A stretch of 64,000 bases of DNA, from assembly GCF_933208495.1 (NCBI RefSeq), contig NZ_CAKOET010000004.1, forward strand, positions 1-64,000, in the 5' to 3' direction. Origin of the DNA: Convivina praedatoris. GTDB lineage: Bacteria > Bacillota > Bacilli > Lactobacillales > Lactobacillaceae. Position numbers and translations under genes: made by a program. Under the pieces are notes generated by a model. That model did no database searches, was not told the DNA's origin, and was given only the letters and a program-made list of their open reading frames with translations. Below are positions 45,292 to 53,524 of this stretch, piece by piece. Within the stretch, counting starts at the first letter, position 1, and each line of letters starts with the position of its first letter.

Positions 45292-45494
45292 AAAAAAGCC
45301 CTAACAAGCGAACTTGTTAGGGCAAAAAATTTAAGCTACCTAACCAGCTGCTAAGAATTGAATTCCTAGCAACCGGCACAAAAACCAACTTACTAGGAGT
45401 TACCGAGCAAGCTGAGCAAGAGGTTGATTGACTTAGTTGATGACACTACTTTAAATGTTGACATAACAATTCCCCCTGCTTGTTTTTTTATGAT
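45292..45494 (-). promoter_or_regulatory. Transcription attenuator with leucine-rich leader peptide
   Basis: Elements on the minus strand: the leader ORF (45393-45464); region 1 TCCTAG at its stop; region 2/3 GCTAGGAA/TTCTTAGC (about 45350-45371); an antiterminator GTTAGG-GC/GC-CCTAAC (about 45316-45344); and terminator GCCCTAACAAG/CTTGTTAGGGC with a TTCG loop then TTTTTT (45292-45323). Region 1 can pair with CTAGGA of region 2, which would free region 3 for the antiterminator. This is the classical layout of ribosome-mediated attenuation. Confidence 0.75.
45393..45464 (-). CDS. Leader peptide (23 aa), Leu-rich
   Basis: A 23-residue ORF with a strong RBS (AGGGGG, 7 nt before ATG) between a consensus promoter and a terminator. 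The second half reads INLLLSLLGNS, with five Leu codons in six (CTC TTG CTC AGC TTG CTC), followed by TAG. The position, RBS and Leu run are typical of attenuator leader peptides. No function of the peptide itself is implied. Confidence 0.7.
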   Translation of the reverse strand: MSTFKVVSSTKSINLLLSLLGNS

Positions 45495-45500
45495 GACTTC

Positions 45501-45529
45501 ATTATATAAATTAGAATTTAATTAGTCAA
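45501..45529 (-). promoter_or_regulatory. Promoter of the PfoR-type gene
   Basis: Minus strand TTGACT (45524-45529), 17-bp spacer, TATAAT (45501-45506). Confidence 0.85.
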
Positions 45530-45558
45530 TACTTATTTTTTAATTTTATTCTCATAAT

Positions 45559-45725
45559 AAAAAACGTACCGACTTTGTCGATACGTCCGGACTGCGAACA
45601 ATATTCGCAGACACTTTCCGTGGCCGAGGCCATCAGATCTGTGTCGCCCTTGTTTCCTTTACAAGGGCGACACGATCTGTTGAGTATTAAATTCTAACAA
45701 ATCGTATCACCCCCTTTCCTAGAAT
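45559..45725 (-). ncRNA. Multi-hairpin RNA ending in a terminator, unknown class
   Basis: On the minus strand, AGGAAAGGGGG is followed by a possible 13-codon ORF starting with TTG (45659-45700). Then come a 19-bp hairpin with one bulge (CAGATC-GTGTCGCCCTTGT paired to ACAAGGGCGACAC-A-GATCTG, 45634-45679), TGGCC/GGCCA, CTGCGAA/TTCGCAG, and a terminator ACGTATCGAC/GTCGGTACGT plus Ts (45559-45586). A TATAAT box sits at 45732-45737. It could be a small RNA, a riboswitch remnant, or a second attenuator stacked before the PfoR gene. Confidence 0.55.
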
Positions 45726-45731
45726 ATAGAT

Positions 45732-45737
45732 ATTATA
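45732..45737 (-). promoter_or_regulatory. -10 box for the multi-hairpin RNA
   Basis: TATAAT on the minus strand, about 10 bp before the G-rich RBS-like stretch. No clear -35. Beyond it, 45741-46056 is AT-rich and shows nothing else I can name. Confidence 0.45.
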
Positions 45738-46056
45738 CACCATAATGACGATTGAAAGATTATAAATCATATGTGAAAATAAACATAAAAGAATGTATAG
45801 TTGCTGCATTTATATTGAATTTTTTGTAACTACACTACTAATTAAATCAAGCCCCATCCATTAGATTAACAACGACTATATACAATAGTTCACGAGCGTG
45901 CTCGTACTAATTTTATGAATTTAACAACTGTGATAAACATTGGCCATTAAAAAATATGCTGGCCTAAAAATAAATTGAATACATTGCTAATCATTTCAAT
46001 ATTTGAATGAATGTCCAATTGACTGATTAACATTAAAAGCTGTTGGGAGAAAGGAT

Positions 46057-46889
46057 TTGAAACAAGATGAACGTAAGTTTCTAGGAGTTTTAACAATTGT
46101 ATTTGGTGGAATTGGCTTAGCTTTGTCATGGATTCCGATTTTTGCGATGTCGACTTCAATCGTTGATTTGGTTGCAAATACCTTCGCTTTGTCATGGATT
46201 CCAATTATTAGGAACGTTGCTTTCTTCTTTGGAATAGTAGCTTTAATTTGGGGGATTATTGCACTATTCATTAATAGAAAGAACAAGAAGACACTAGCTC
46301 TAGCTATGATTGGAACTATTATAGCTGAAGCTTCTATTTCACTAGTATTAATCAGCACTAGTACTACTGCTGATTTTGCTTGCGTTATTTCTATCACTTT
46401 TTTAACAGTAGCATTAGGCACTCAGTTCACCTATTCTCACGCTTTGAATAAGGCTACTGATCAGATTAACAGGTCTACTGATAGTTCAAGCAAATCAAAA
46501 AAGATATAAAAACATATCATGTCGGAGATACTGTTGCTTATGAGAACGCTGAATATAAGGTCAACAAAGTTGATATAATTGATGGTGCCCAATATACAAA
46601 GCCTGATAACGGTAAAAATATGTAATCGTTAATATTACTACTACAAACAAATCAGATAGTAAGACAGATTATAACCCTACTTACTTTGCTATTGATAAAA
46701 ATGGTAAACAACCTGATGGTACTATCAGTGGTCCAACTAGCGTTGAAAAACATCATAGTGGTTCATTGGATCTAATGCTAGTGTTACCGGTAAACTATGG
46801 GCGAGACTTCGCCAGAAAGTAAATTAGCGCTTGTATATAACGAATCTTCTAAGGACACAGATGGTGCGTTTAAGATTAATTTGAACTAA
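46057..46889 (+). pseudogene. Frameshifted membrane protein with DUF4352 domain
   Basis: The intact part is a 150-residue frame (TTG start, GGGAGAAAGG before it) with about four helices and an RKNKKTLALAMIG loop. After its stop at 46507-46509, a DUF4352-like domain continues in pieces: YHVGDTVAYENAEYKVNKVD to a stop at 46623; YVIVNITTTNKSDSKTDYNP in another frame; then NASVTGKLW; then ETSPESKLALVYNESSKD to a stop at 46887-46889. About four single-base shifts are needed to restore one protein of roughly 275 residues. The N-terminal part also repeats ALSWIPI 66 bp apart. It is either a decayed gene or a cluster of assembly indels. Confidence 0.75.
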
Positions 46890-46915
46890 ATAAAAAGTCC
46901 CACGGGGCCTACATA
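46887..46915. repeat. 29-bp repeat, copy 1
   Basis: TAAATAAAAAG, then a GTCCCACGGGG core, then CCTACATA. Copy 2 at 47454-47482 differs at only two positions. The pair flanks the DUF805 gene. Read on the minus strand, the GC core is followed by a T-run, so each copy resembles a terminator pointing left. Confidence 0.8.
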
Positions 46916-46959
46916 CGTGCCGCATTCACGTTAAAAGGCATCAAATAGAGAGGTATTGT

Positions 46960-47460
46960 ATGATCTCAATGACACAGGCATTTAAGAACTTTTGGAAGAA
47001 CTATGTCAAGTTTATGGGGACCGCTACAAGAGCAGAATACTGGTGGATGGCTCTTTGGGCTGCCATTACTACTGTAATTTGGATTATTATCACTACTATC
47101 CTAGCTGTTATAGCAGTCAGTTCCGGCAGTAAGGATATTAACGACACCAATACATTTTTTGAATTTATTGGGCAATTTCCAGTTACCCTAATTATTTGGG
47201 GATTAATTAGTCTCATATTTTGGTTATCTATTTTAATTCCTAGTTGGTCATTATCTATTCGCCGGTACCGTGATACTGGTTTAAATGAGATTCTAGTTTG
47301 GATTATCTTTGCAGTAGGATTGGGAACTTCTTTCTACTCCCATGGAAACAGTTATGAAACATTCATTGCACCCGGGCTAGTAAGTCTCGTCCAGTTAGTC
47401 ATCACGCTACTTCCGTCAGGAACACTTACTGATATCAAATTCATCGGTAGAAATAAATAA
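46960..47460 (+). CDS. DUF805 membrane protein (long form)
   Basis: 166 residues. DUF805 features are an N-terminal FWKNYVKFMGTATRAEYWW and SIRRYRDTGLNEILVW before the last helices; about four helices in all. The family's function is unknown. GAGAGG lies 6 nt before the first ATG. It is bracketed by two 29-bp repeats, follows a decayed DUF4352 gene, and precedes a SHOCT miniprotein. This is a small island of membrane/stress-type accessory genes. Confidence 0.85.
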   Translation: MISMTQAFKNFWKNYVKFMGTATRAEYWWMALWAAITTVIWIIITTILAVIAVSSGSKDINDTNTFFEFIGQFPVTLIIWGLISLIFWLSILIPSWSLSIRRYRDTGLNEILVWIIFAVGLGTSFYSHGNSYETFIAPGLVSLVQLVITLLPSGTLTDIKFIGRNK

Positions 47461-47482
47461 AAAGCCCCGCGGGGCCTACATA
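47454..47482. repeat. 29-bp repeat, copy 2
   Basis: TAAATAAAAAG, then a GCCCCGCGGGG core, then CCTACATA. It overlaps the stop codon of the DUF805 gene just as copy 1 overlaps the stop of the pseudogene. Confidence 0.8.
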
Positions 47483-47572
47483 GAGATCAAGTATCAAAAC
47501 TTCAAAATATTATTTTTTACAACGTGACCTTCTCACACCGTATCTTTAATATTTTAGTTACAATAAGAAAGA

Positions 47573-47734
47573 ATGGTTCACATAGAAAACATGTTAAACA
47601 AGCAAACACCCCAAAACCACGACAGCTGTACTACCAGTTACAATGAGCTCCTAAAACTCAAACAACTCTTAAACGATGGTGTTATCACCAAAGAAGATTT
47701 TGAAACTAAGAAAAATCAAATTTTAGGTGTATAA
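47573..47734 (+). CDS. SHOCT-domain miniprotein
   Basis: 47 residues from ATG 47591, or 53 from ATG 47573. The C-terminal half, LLKLKQLLNDGVITKEDFE and the KKNQILGV tail, matches the SHOCT domain (leucine, GVITxEEF, KKxxLL pattern). No strong RBS precedes either start, so the choice is uncertain. SHOCT domains usually end larger membrane or PH-like proteins; here it stands alone. It could be a leftover C-terminus of a lost gene, or a genuine oligomerising small protein. Confidence 0.6.
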   Translation: MVHIENMLNKQTPQNHDSCTTSYNELLKLKQLLNDGVITKEDFETKKNQILGV

Positions 47735-47750
47735 TCCATCTTCTAGCCAC

Positions 47751-47779
47751 TAAAAAACGCCCTCACTGGGGCGCTTTTT
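47751..47779. terminator. Terminator overlapping the menE 3' end
   Basis: CGCCC/GGGCG stem with A/T runs on both sides. The stem includes the last codons and stop of menE on the minus strand. Confidence 0.8.
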
Positions 47780-49217
47780 TCATATTTTGATATTCAGTCA
47801 CTAAGCGATAACGCTGAATTTTACCACTGGCCGTTCTAGGCCAATCATTTGAATATTCAACAAAATCACGGGGTACCTTATAGTGGGCCAATTGTTCTCG
47901 ACCATAATTTCTTAAGTCAGCCGCCGATAAAAAGGCATCTAACTTAAATTTAACCAAGGCCACCGGCACCCTGCCCCACTGGGTATCTGGCACACCGACC
48001 ACGACAATATCTTCAACTTCTGGTAAATTACGATAGACGGCTTCGATTTCCTGGGGAAAGACATTTTCTCCACCTGATGAGATCATATCCCCCTGCCGAC
48101 CTTTAATATAGATGAATCCCTCATCATCCTGCCAACCTAAATCACCGGTTTTAAACCAACCGTCATCAAAACTAGCCTGATATTTATCGGCTTGATTCAA
48201 ATAGCCGACCGCAATATTAGGCGCTTTGACTTCTAATTGGCCAAGACCCTCACCATCTTGTTGGACAATTCGCAAGCTAACTGGAAAAAGCGGTTTACCG
48301 ACCGAACCTAATTTTCTTTGGGCATCGCGGGGGCTCAAAGCAATGATTTGAGAAGCAGTTTCGGTCATGCCATAACACTGAGTAATTGAGATACCACGAG
48401 CTTGACTAGCAACCAAGGTCTCTTGTCTAACCGGTCCGCCACCGAGTAAAACTTGGCGAAAGCTGGTTGGATAAGACTGATTTCTTGGTAAATCCGCCAA
48501 CATTTTTTCTAACATAACTGGTACTAGGGAAATAATCGTTCCTCGGCCAGCTAGCAAATCCGCATTAATCTGATGGGCATCAAAGTGATCATATAATCGA
48601 ACCGGTATGCCATAAATCAAGGATCGCATCATAATCGAAAAGCCACTAATATGAAAAATCGGTACAGCTGCCAGCCAACAGTCATCTGGTAACAACCCCA
48701 AGTTCAAAACTGATCCCATGGCTGAATAAAAATGATTGCCAAAGCTTTGTTGAACTCCCTTTGGCCGACCAGTTGTCCCCGAAGTAAACATGATGGAAGT
48801 AACCTGGTCCTCGTTAAAATCAGCCAAAATCTCTGCTGGCTGCCCCTCTAATTGGCTTAGATTCTTAAAAGAAAATTGCTGCGTTCCGTTTAAATTGATA
48901 TCAAAAGCATCATCTTGGACAATTTGAGTCAGCTTTGCTTGTTCAATTTGATCCTCTAGTTCCGGTTTAGCCAAACGACGGTTTAATAAGACCAACTGCC
49001 GGCCTAACTGTTGTAGAGCCAAAATTGTTACATAGCCAGCCAAACAATTCGTAGTTAAGACTCCAACTCGCGGATTCTTATCTAAGATACTTATTAATTG
49101 TTGAGCTCGTTCAATCACAATCTGTTCTAATTGCGCAAAGCTATACTGTTTATTATCAGCAATTAAAGCTAATTGATTCGGTTTCAAATCAGCTTGTTTA
49201 TGTAACCAGTTTTCCAT
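47763..49217 (-). CDS. menE: o-Succinylbenzoate-CoA ligase
   Basis: 484 residues of the acyl-adenylate family. The AMP-binding motif MFTSGTTGRPKG is at 143-154, with YGMTETASQ, WFKTGDLG and the C-terminal TASGKIQR lysine. Pairing with menB identifies it as MenE, which activates o-succinylbenzoate in menaquinone synthesis. AGGAAA precedes the ATG. The gap to menB is 59 bp and contains no terminator, so the two genes are probably co-transcribed. Confidence 0.88.
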   Translation of the reverse strand: MENWLHKQADLKPNQLALIADNKQYSFAQLEQIVIERAQQLISILDKNPRVGVLTTNCLAGYVTILALQQLGRQLVLLNRRLAKPELEDQIEQAKLTQIVQDDAFDINLNGTQQFSFKNLSQLEGQPAEILADFNEDQVTSIMFTSGTTGRPKGVQQSFGNHFYSAMGSVLNLGLLPDDCWLAAVPIFHISGFSIMMRSLIYGIPVRLYDHFDAHQINADLLAGRGTIISLVPVMLEKMLADLPRNQSYPTSFRQVLLGGGPVRQETLVASQARGISITQCYGMTETASQIIALSPRDAQRKLGSVGKPLFPVSLRIVQQDGEGLGQLEVKAPNIAVGYLNQADKYQASFDDGWFKTGDLGWQDDEGFIYIKGRQGDMISSGGENVFPQEIEAVYRNLPEVEDIVVVGVPDTQWGRVPVALVKFKLDAFLSAADLRNYGREQLAHYKVPRDFVEYSNDWPRTASGKIQRYRLVTEYQNMKKAPQ

Positions 49218-49276
49218 GAATATTTCCTAACTAAAAAATCTCCGCCACATTGGCCAGAGATTCTAATAACACACTT

Positions 49277-50098
49277 TTAAGGGAAAGTTGGGAATTGACC
49301 AAAATCAGGATTACGTTTTTCCAAAAAGGCATTCCGCCCTTCCTTCCCTTCATCCGTCGTGTAAAAGAGCATGGTGGCATCACCAGCTAACTGCTGCAAA
49401 CCGGCCACGCCATCAGTATCAGCGTTCATCGCAGCCTTGATAAAACGCAAGGCCGTGGGTGACTTTTTCAATAATTTGTTCGCCCACTCCAAGGTCGCTG
49501 TTTCGACCTCAGCCAAAGGTACCACACGATTAATCCAACCCATTTCTAGGGCTTCTTGAGCAGAATAGAATTCATCTAAGAACCATACCTCTTTGGCTCG
49601 CTTATGCCCAATCACCCGAGCTAAATAAGCCGAACCATAACCTGCATCAAAGGAACCAACCATTGGACCAGTTTGGCCAAATTGAGCGTTATCAGCAGCC
49701 ACCGTTAAATCACATACTAGCTGCAAGACATTCCCACCACCAACAGACCAACCACGTACCATGGCAATCACGGGCTTAGGAATAATCCGAATTAGGCGTT
49801 GCAAATCCAAAACGTTCAAACGCGGAATTTGGTCTGGTCCTAAATATCCCCCATTTCCCCGAATTGATTGATCGCCACCGGAAGAAAAGGCCAAATCACC
49901 GGCACCGGTCAAAATAATAACGCCAATGCTAGCATCATCACGACAAAAATTAAAAGCATCAATCATTTCTGATACCGTTACCGGCGTAAAGGCATTGCGC
50001 TTTTCAGGACGATTAATTGTAATTTTAGCAATCTTGCCCGTTCGCTCAAATAAAATTTCGGCATATTCTTTAATCGGTGTCCATTCAACCGTGGTCAT
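49277..50098 (-). CDS. menB: 1,4-Dihydroxy-2-naphthoyl-CoA synthase
   Basis: 273 residues of the crotonase family. MenB-specific features: [33 protein letters not shown] and [11 protein letters not shown], plus the C-terminal [13 protein letters not shown]. It cyclises o-succinylbenzoyl-CoA to DHNA-CoA. First gene of menB-menE. GAGGAC precedes the ATG. menA, menC, menD and menF are not in the window. Confidence 0.95.
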   Translation of the reverse strand: MTTVEWTPIKEYAEILFERTGKIAKITINRPEKRNAFTPVTVSEMIDAFNFCRDDASIGVIILTGAGDLAFSSGGDQSIRGNGGYLGPDQIPRLNVLDLQRLIRIIPKPVIAMVRGWSVGGGNVLQLVCDLTVAADNAQFGQTGPMVGSFDAGYGSAYLARVIGHKRAKEVWFLDEFYSAQEALEMGWINRVVPLAEVETATLEWANKLLKKSPTALRFIKAAMNADTDGVAGLQQLAGDATMLFYTTDEGKEGRNAFLEKRNPDFGQFPTFP

Positions 50099-50219
50099 TG
50101 TTTGTCCTCACTTTTGCGTTAATTTTCAAAGAAAGTTAATATAATTGATAATAGTTTTATTCTAACATTTTTCATTAAAGCATGTTTAAATGGGCGCTCA
50201 ACCCTAGAAAGAGAAAAAT

Positions 50220-50621
50220 ATGTCTGTTGCCACTGCTCTAGGTATTAAAATTATTAAAGTCAGTCCCAAATTAGTTGAACTAAAATTACCAATCACGTCC
50301 GCTGTTCAACAGCCTTACGGCGTGGTTCATGGCGGGATCAACGCCCTTTTGGCCGAAGAAGCAGCTAGCCTGGGTGCTAATGCTGTTTTACAAGCAAATC
50401 AACGTACTAAGGAAGCCGCCGTGGGTGTTGATTTAAATGTTAACCAGTTACAAGCAGTCAGCTGGGGAACTTTAATCGCCCAAGCAATCCCACTGCATTT
50501 AGGCTACCGACTCCAAACTTGGCAAGTTAAAATTTATGAACAAGACAGTCAAATCACGACCGCCTTTGCCACCCTCCGCTTGACCAGCCAAACAATTTCT
50601 CAAGAAAAGCCCTCCAAATGA
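50220..50621 (+). CDS. menI: Hotdog-fold thioesterase, DHNA-CoA thioesterase-like
   Basis: 133 residues. YGVVHGGINALLAEEAAS carries the HGG motif and catalytic Glu of the PaaI/YdiI hotdog family, and VGVDLNVNQLQAV is the usual next strand. Divergent from menB with a 121-bp gap. The genomic link makes hydrolysis of DHNA-CoA to DHNA the best-supported role, closing the step after MenB. AAAGAG precedes the ATG. Confidence 0.82.
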   Translation: MSVATALGIKIIKVSPKLVELKLPITSAVQQPYGVVHGGINALLAEEAASLGANAVLQANQRTKEAAVGVDLNVNQLQAVSWGTLIAQAIPLHLGYRLQTWQVKIYEQDSQITTAFATLRLTSQTISQEKPSK

Positions 50622-50635
50622 AGTGCTTTTTTTAA
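50604..50635. terminator. Weak bidirectional terminator
   Basis: AAAGCCCT/AGTGCTTT imperfect stem with a T-run, between the convergent menI and P-type ATPase genes. Confidence 0.45.
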
Positions 50636-53412
50636 TTTTGATTAAGTTTTAGGTAGTACTTGCGAACAATCCACTTTCGTAATTCTTCCAACAAAATCAA
50701 AGGAATCGGAATAGCTAGCAGGAATAGCCACTCTTGTAATCCTAGTGCATGAGTATTAAAGACTGACTGTAAGAATGGTAAGTAAATAATTAACGAGATT
50801 AAGGCAATCTCAAAGACAAGCCCAGTAATAATATGACGATTACTAAAAATACCAATCTTGAAGACTGACGTATATTTAGTCCGCGCATTAATGGCAGCTG
50901 CTACCTGACAAAAGACAATCGCCGCCAAGGTAATCGTCGTTGCTTCAGCATAAATGGCGCCAGAACTAGCTAAAGCGTGTTTTGGCCAACCATAGGCATA
51001 GTTAACAAAGAAATAAGCCGCCGTCGATATCAAAGAAGCTATTAAACCATACAGACCAAAGGCTTTCCAGATAATTGATTTATTAAGTAAGTGGGCTGAA
51101 CGAGAACGAGGGGGTTGCTGCATAACGCCTGGTTCACTCTTCTCCGAGCCAAGCCCTAGCGCTGGCAGCATATCAGTCCCCAAATCAATGGTTAGAATCT
51201 GCATAACCGTCAAGGGAAGTGGGATAAAACCGCCAGAAAAGAGAAATAACACTGATGGAAAAGCCTCTGGCACATTGCTATTCAAAATATAAAGCAAAAA
51301 CTTTTGAATATTACTATAAACAGTCCGCCCCTCTTCAATCGCAGCAATAATTGAAGCAAAATTATCATCGGTTAAAATCATGTCGGCGGCATCTTTGGCA
51401 ACATCTGTTCCAGTGGCCCCCATGGCAATCCCGATATCGGCCTGCTTTAGGGCTGGGGCATCGTTAACCCCATCGCCAGTTGAAGCCACAATTTCGCCAT
51501 TGGCTTGATTGGCCTTCACAATTCGATATTTTTGCTCAGGAGCAACCCGAGCAAAGATAACTTCGCCCTTAACAGCCTGACGCAAATTCTCATCTGACAT
51601 GGCCGTTAACTCATCGCCAGTAATCACACGGGCCTGATCAGAAACCAAACCAATTTTAACCGCGATACTTTTCGCCGTAATTGGTCCGTCCCCAGTCACC
51701 ATGATAATTCGAATTTGAGCCTGATGAGCCTTTTTCACGGCTTCATAAATTTCTGGTCGAGGAGGATCAGCCATAATGGTTAGCCCAACAAAGGTTAAAT
51801 CTTTTTCAGTATTAGCAATGGTACAATCAGCTAGATTTTGGCTAGTTTCAGCGGGCAAATCACGCACTGCAATTGCTAAAGCCCGCAAACCTTGGGCCGC
51901 ATATAGCTCATTAGCCGCCTGAATTTTTTGGATATCATTGGTCGTAATTGCCCGCACCTGCCCATCAACTAAAATTGATTGACTAATGGCTAAAATACCA
52001 TCCAAGGCCCCCTTGGTGTACAGGGTCAATTTTCCATTACTAGCTTGGTTAATTGTTGACATCCGCTTACGATCTGAATCAAAGGCCAAAGTCTTCAGTC
52101 GTGGATTAGCGTCTTTGAGAGTGGCGCTAGCCAGCTGATATTTTTCAGTTAAGATGACCAAGCCGGCCTCAGTAGGCGTCCCTACAATTTGAGCCTGTCC
52201 ACCTGGTTGACTGATTGGCTTAACCGTTGTGTCATTATTTAAAGCAATCGCCTGCATTAACAAATCTAGATCTGGATTTTGTCCAGGTTTTACAACTTGT
52301 CCCTGATCCAATACTTGACCATTGTCCACATAGCCTTCGCCACTAACCGCATAAACCTGATCTGGCAACCAAATGTGATTAATCGTCATTTGATTTTGTG
52401 TTAAAGTACCAGTTTTATCCGAAGCAATGACCGTTGTTTCTCCTAGAGTTTCCACGCTATTCAAATTTTTAACCAGCGCATGTTTTTTGGCCATCCGTTG
52501 AACCCCTTGGGCCAACGACAGGGTAACCGTTGGTAGCAGACCTTCAGGAATAAAGGCCACAACCATCCCTAAGGCAAAAATAAAGGACTGGACTACCGGA
52601 TAATGAACAATAAAAACAGCCGTTAAGAAGAAAGAAATCCCAATCAAAATAGCAATCATGGATAATTGACGAGTTAGACGGTTTAACTCTATTTCCAAGG
52701 GAGATGGCTTAGACGTTTGGCTTTGTGTCAAACGGGCAATCTTACCAAATTCAGTATTCATCCCTGTCTTTAAAGCAACTGCTTGTGCATTACCAGAACT
52801 AGCCACGGTTCCAGCAAAAATGATATTATCCTCATCGAAACGACCGGAACCACGGTGATAGGTCGCTTTTTTATCACGCAAATCAGACTCACCGGTCAAC
52901 GCTGATTCATCAACCTGAAAAGAATCAGAACTAATAATCCTAGCATCAGCCGAAATACTATTCCCAGCGGCAATTACTATAAGATCTCCCGGTACAATGT
53001 CAGCCGTATCAATTTGAACCGACTTCCCATCCCGAATAACGGTCGCCTGAGTAGGTAACATTTTTTTCAAGGCATCCGAAGCTTTTTGAGCTTGATCTTC
53101 CTGCCAGTAACTAAAAAGCCCATTAATAATATTAACGGTCCAAATGGCAATCCCTAATTCAGGCATCTTGGCAAAAATCGCAATAAAACCACTCACCCAG
53201 AGCAAACCCGCCATCAGGCTCGTGAAATTTTTAAAAAACTTCCATAAACGATTACCAGTTTTAGTCGCTGTAATAACATTAGGGCCGTATTTACTGCGCT
53301 GCTGCTGAACCTGATTAGCATTTAAACCAGTAGGGCTACTGTCGACTGCTTGATAAAATTCGTCTAACGGTAACTGAGCGAACTGATCATTAGTTTTGTT
53401 TTCTTCGATCAT
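50632..53412 (-). CDS. P-type cation ATPase, P2 type
   Basis: 926 residues with an N-terminal cation-ATPase domain (LPLDEFYQAVDSSPTGLN), TGES, DKTGTLTQNQM (Asp near residue 334), and TGDGVNDAPALKQAD. Ten helices are expected, with four after the hinge. Helix 4 reads AFIPEGLLPTVTLSLA. The PEGLL form is closer to Na+,K+/H+,K+-type pumps than to Ca2+ pumps, which usually read PEGLPA, although prokaryotic assignments from this motif are not firm. Monocistronic by appearance. Confidence 0.85.
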   Translation of the reverse strand: MIEENKTNDQFAQLPLDEFYQAVDSSPTGLNANQVQQQRSKYGPNVITATKTGNRLWKFFKNFTSLMAGLLWVSGFIAIFAKMPELGIAIWTVNIINGLFSYWQEDQAQKASDALKKMLPTQATVIRDGKSVQIDTADIVPGDLIVIAAGNSISADARIISSDSFQVDESALTGESDLRDKKATYHRGSGRFDEDNIIFAGTVASSGNAQAVALKTGMNTEFGKIARLTQSQTSKPSPLEIELNRLTRQLSMIAILIGISFFLTAVFIVHYPVVQSFIFALGMVVAFIPEGLLPTVTLSLAQGVQRMAKKHALVKNLNSVETLGETTVIASDKTGTLTQNQMTINHIWLPDQVYAVSGEGYVDNGQVLDQGQVVKPGQNPDLDLLMQAIALNNDTTVKPISQPGGQAQIVGTPTEAGLVILTEKYQLASATLKDANPRLKTLAFDSDRKRMSTINQASNGKLTLYTKGALDGILAISQSILVDGQVRAITTNDIQKIQAANELYAAQGLRALAIAVRDLPAETSQNLADCTIANTEKDLTFVGLTIMADPPRPEIYEAVKKAHQAQIRIIMVTGDGPITAKSIAVKIGLVSDQARVITGDELTAMSDENLRQAVKGEVIFARVAPEQKYRIVKANQANGEIVASTGDGVNDAPALKQADIGIAMGATGTDVAKDAADMILTDDNFASIIAAIEEGRTVYSNIQKFLLYILNSNVPEAFPSVLFLFSGGFIPLPLTVMQILTIDLGTDMLPALGLGSEKSEPGVMQQPPRSRSAHLLNKSIIWKAFGLYGLIASLISTAAYFFVNYAYGWPKHALASSGAIYAEATTITLAAIVFCQVAAAINARTKYTSVFKIGIFSNRHIITGLVFEIALISLIIYLPFLQSVFNTHALGLQEWLFLLAIPIPLILLEELRKWIVRKYYLKLNQN

Positions 53413-53500
53413 TACATTAATCTCTTTCTACTTTATTACCAACCTTTACTTCCATTTTAATACTTTAGCTTGTGAATAAAACTTTAATCTAAAAATAAAA

Positions 53501-53522
53501 AAACAGCCACAGCTGTTTTTTG
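53501..53522 (-). terminator. Terminator of the citrate operon
   Basis: AAAAACAGC/GCTGTTTTT stem with a 4-nt loop, directly after the transporter stop. Confidence 0.85.
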
Positions 53523-53524
53523 TT

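Noticed and set aside
45947-46421. Minus-strand frames opposite the decayed membrane gene
   Set aside because: No RBS and no recognisable domain, whereas the plus strand has membrane helices and a DUF4352 continuation.
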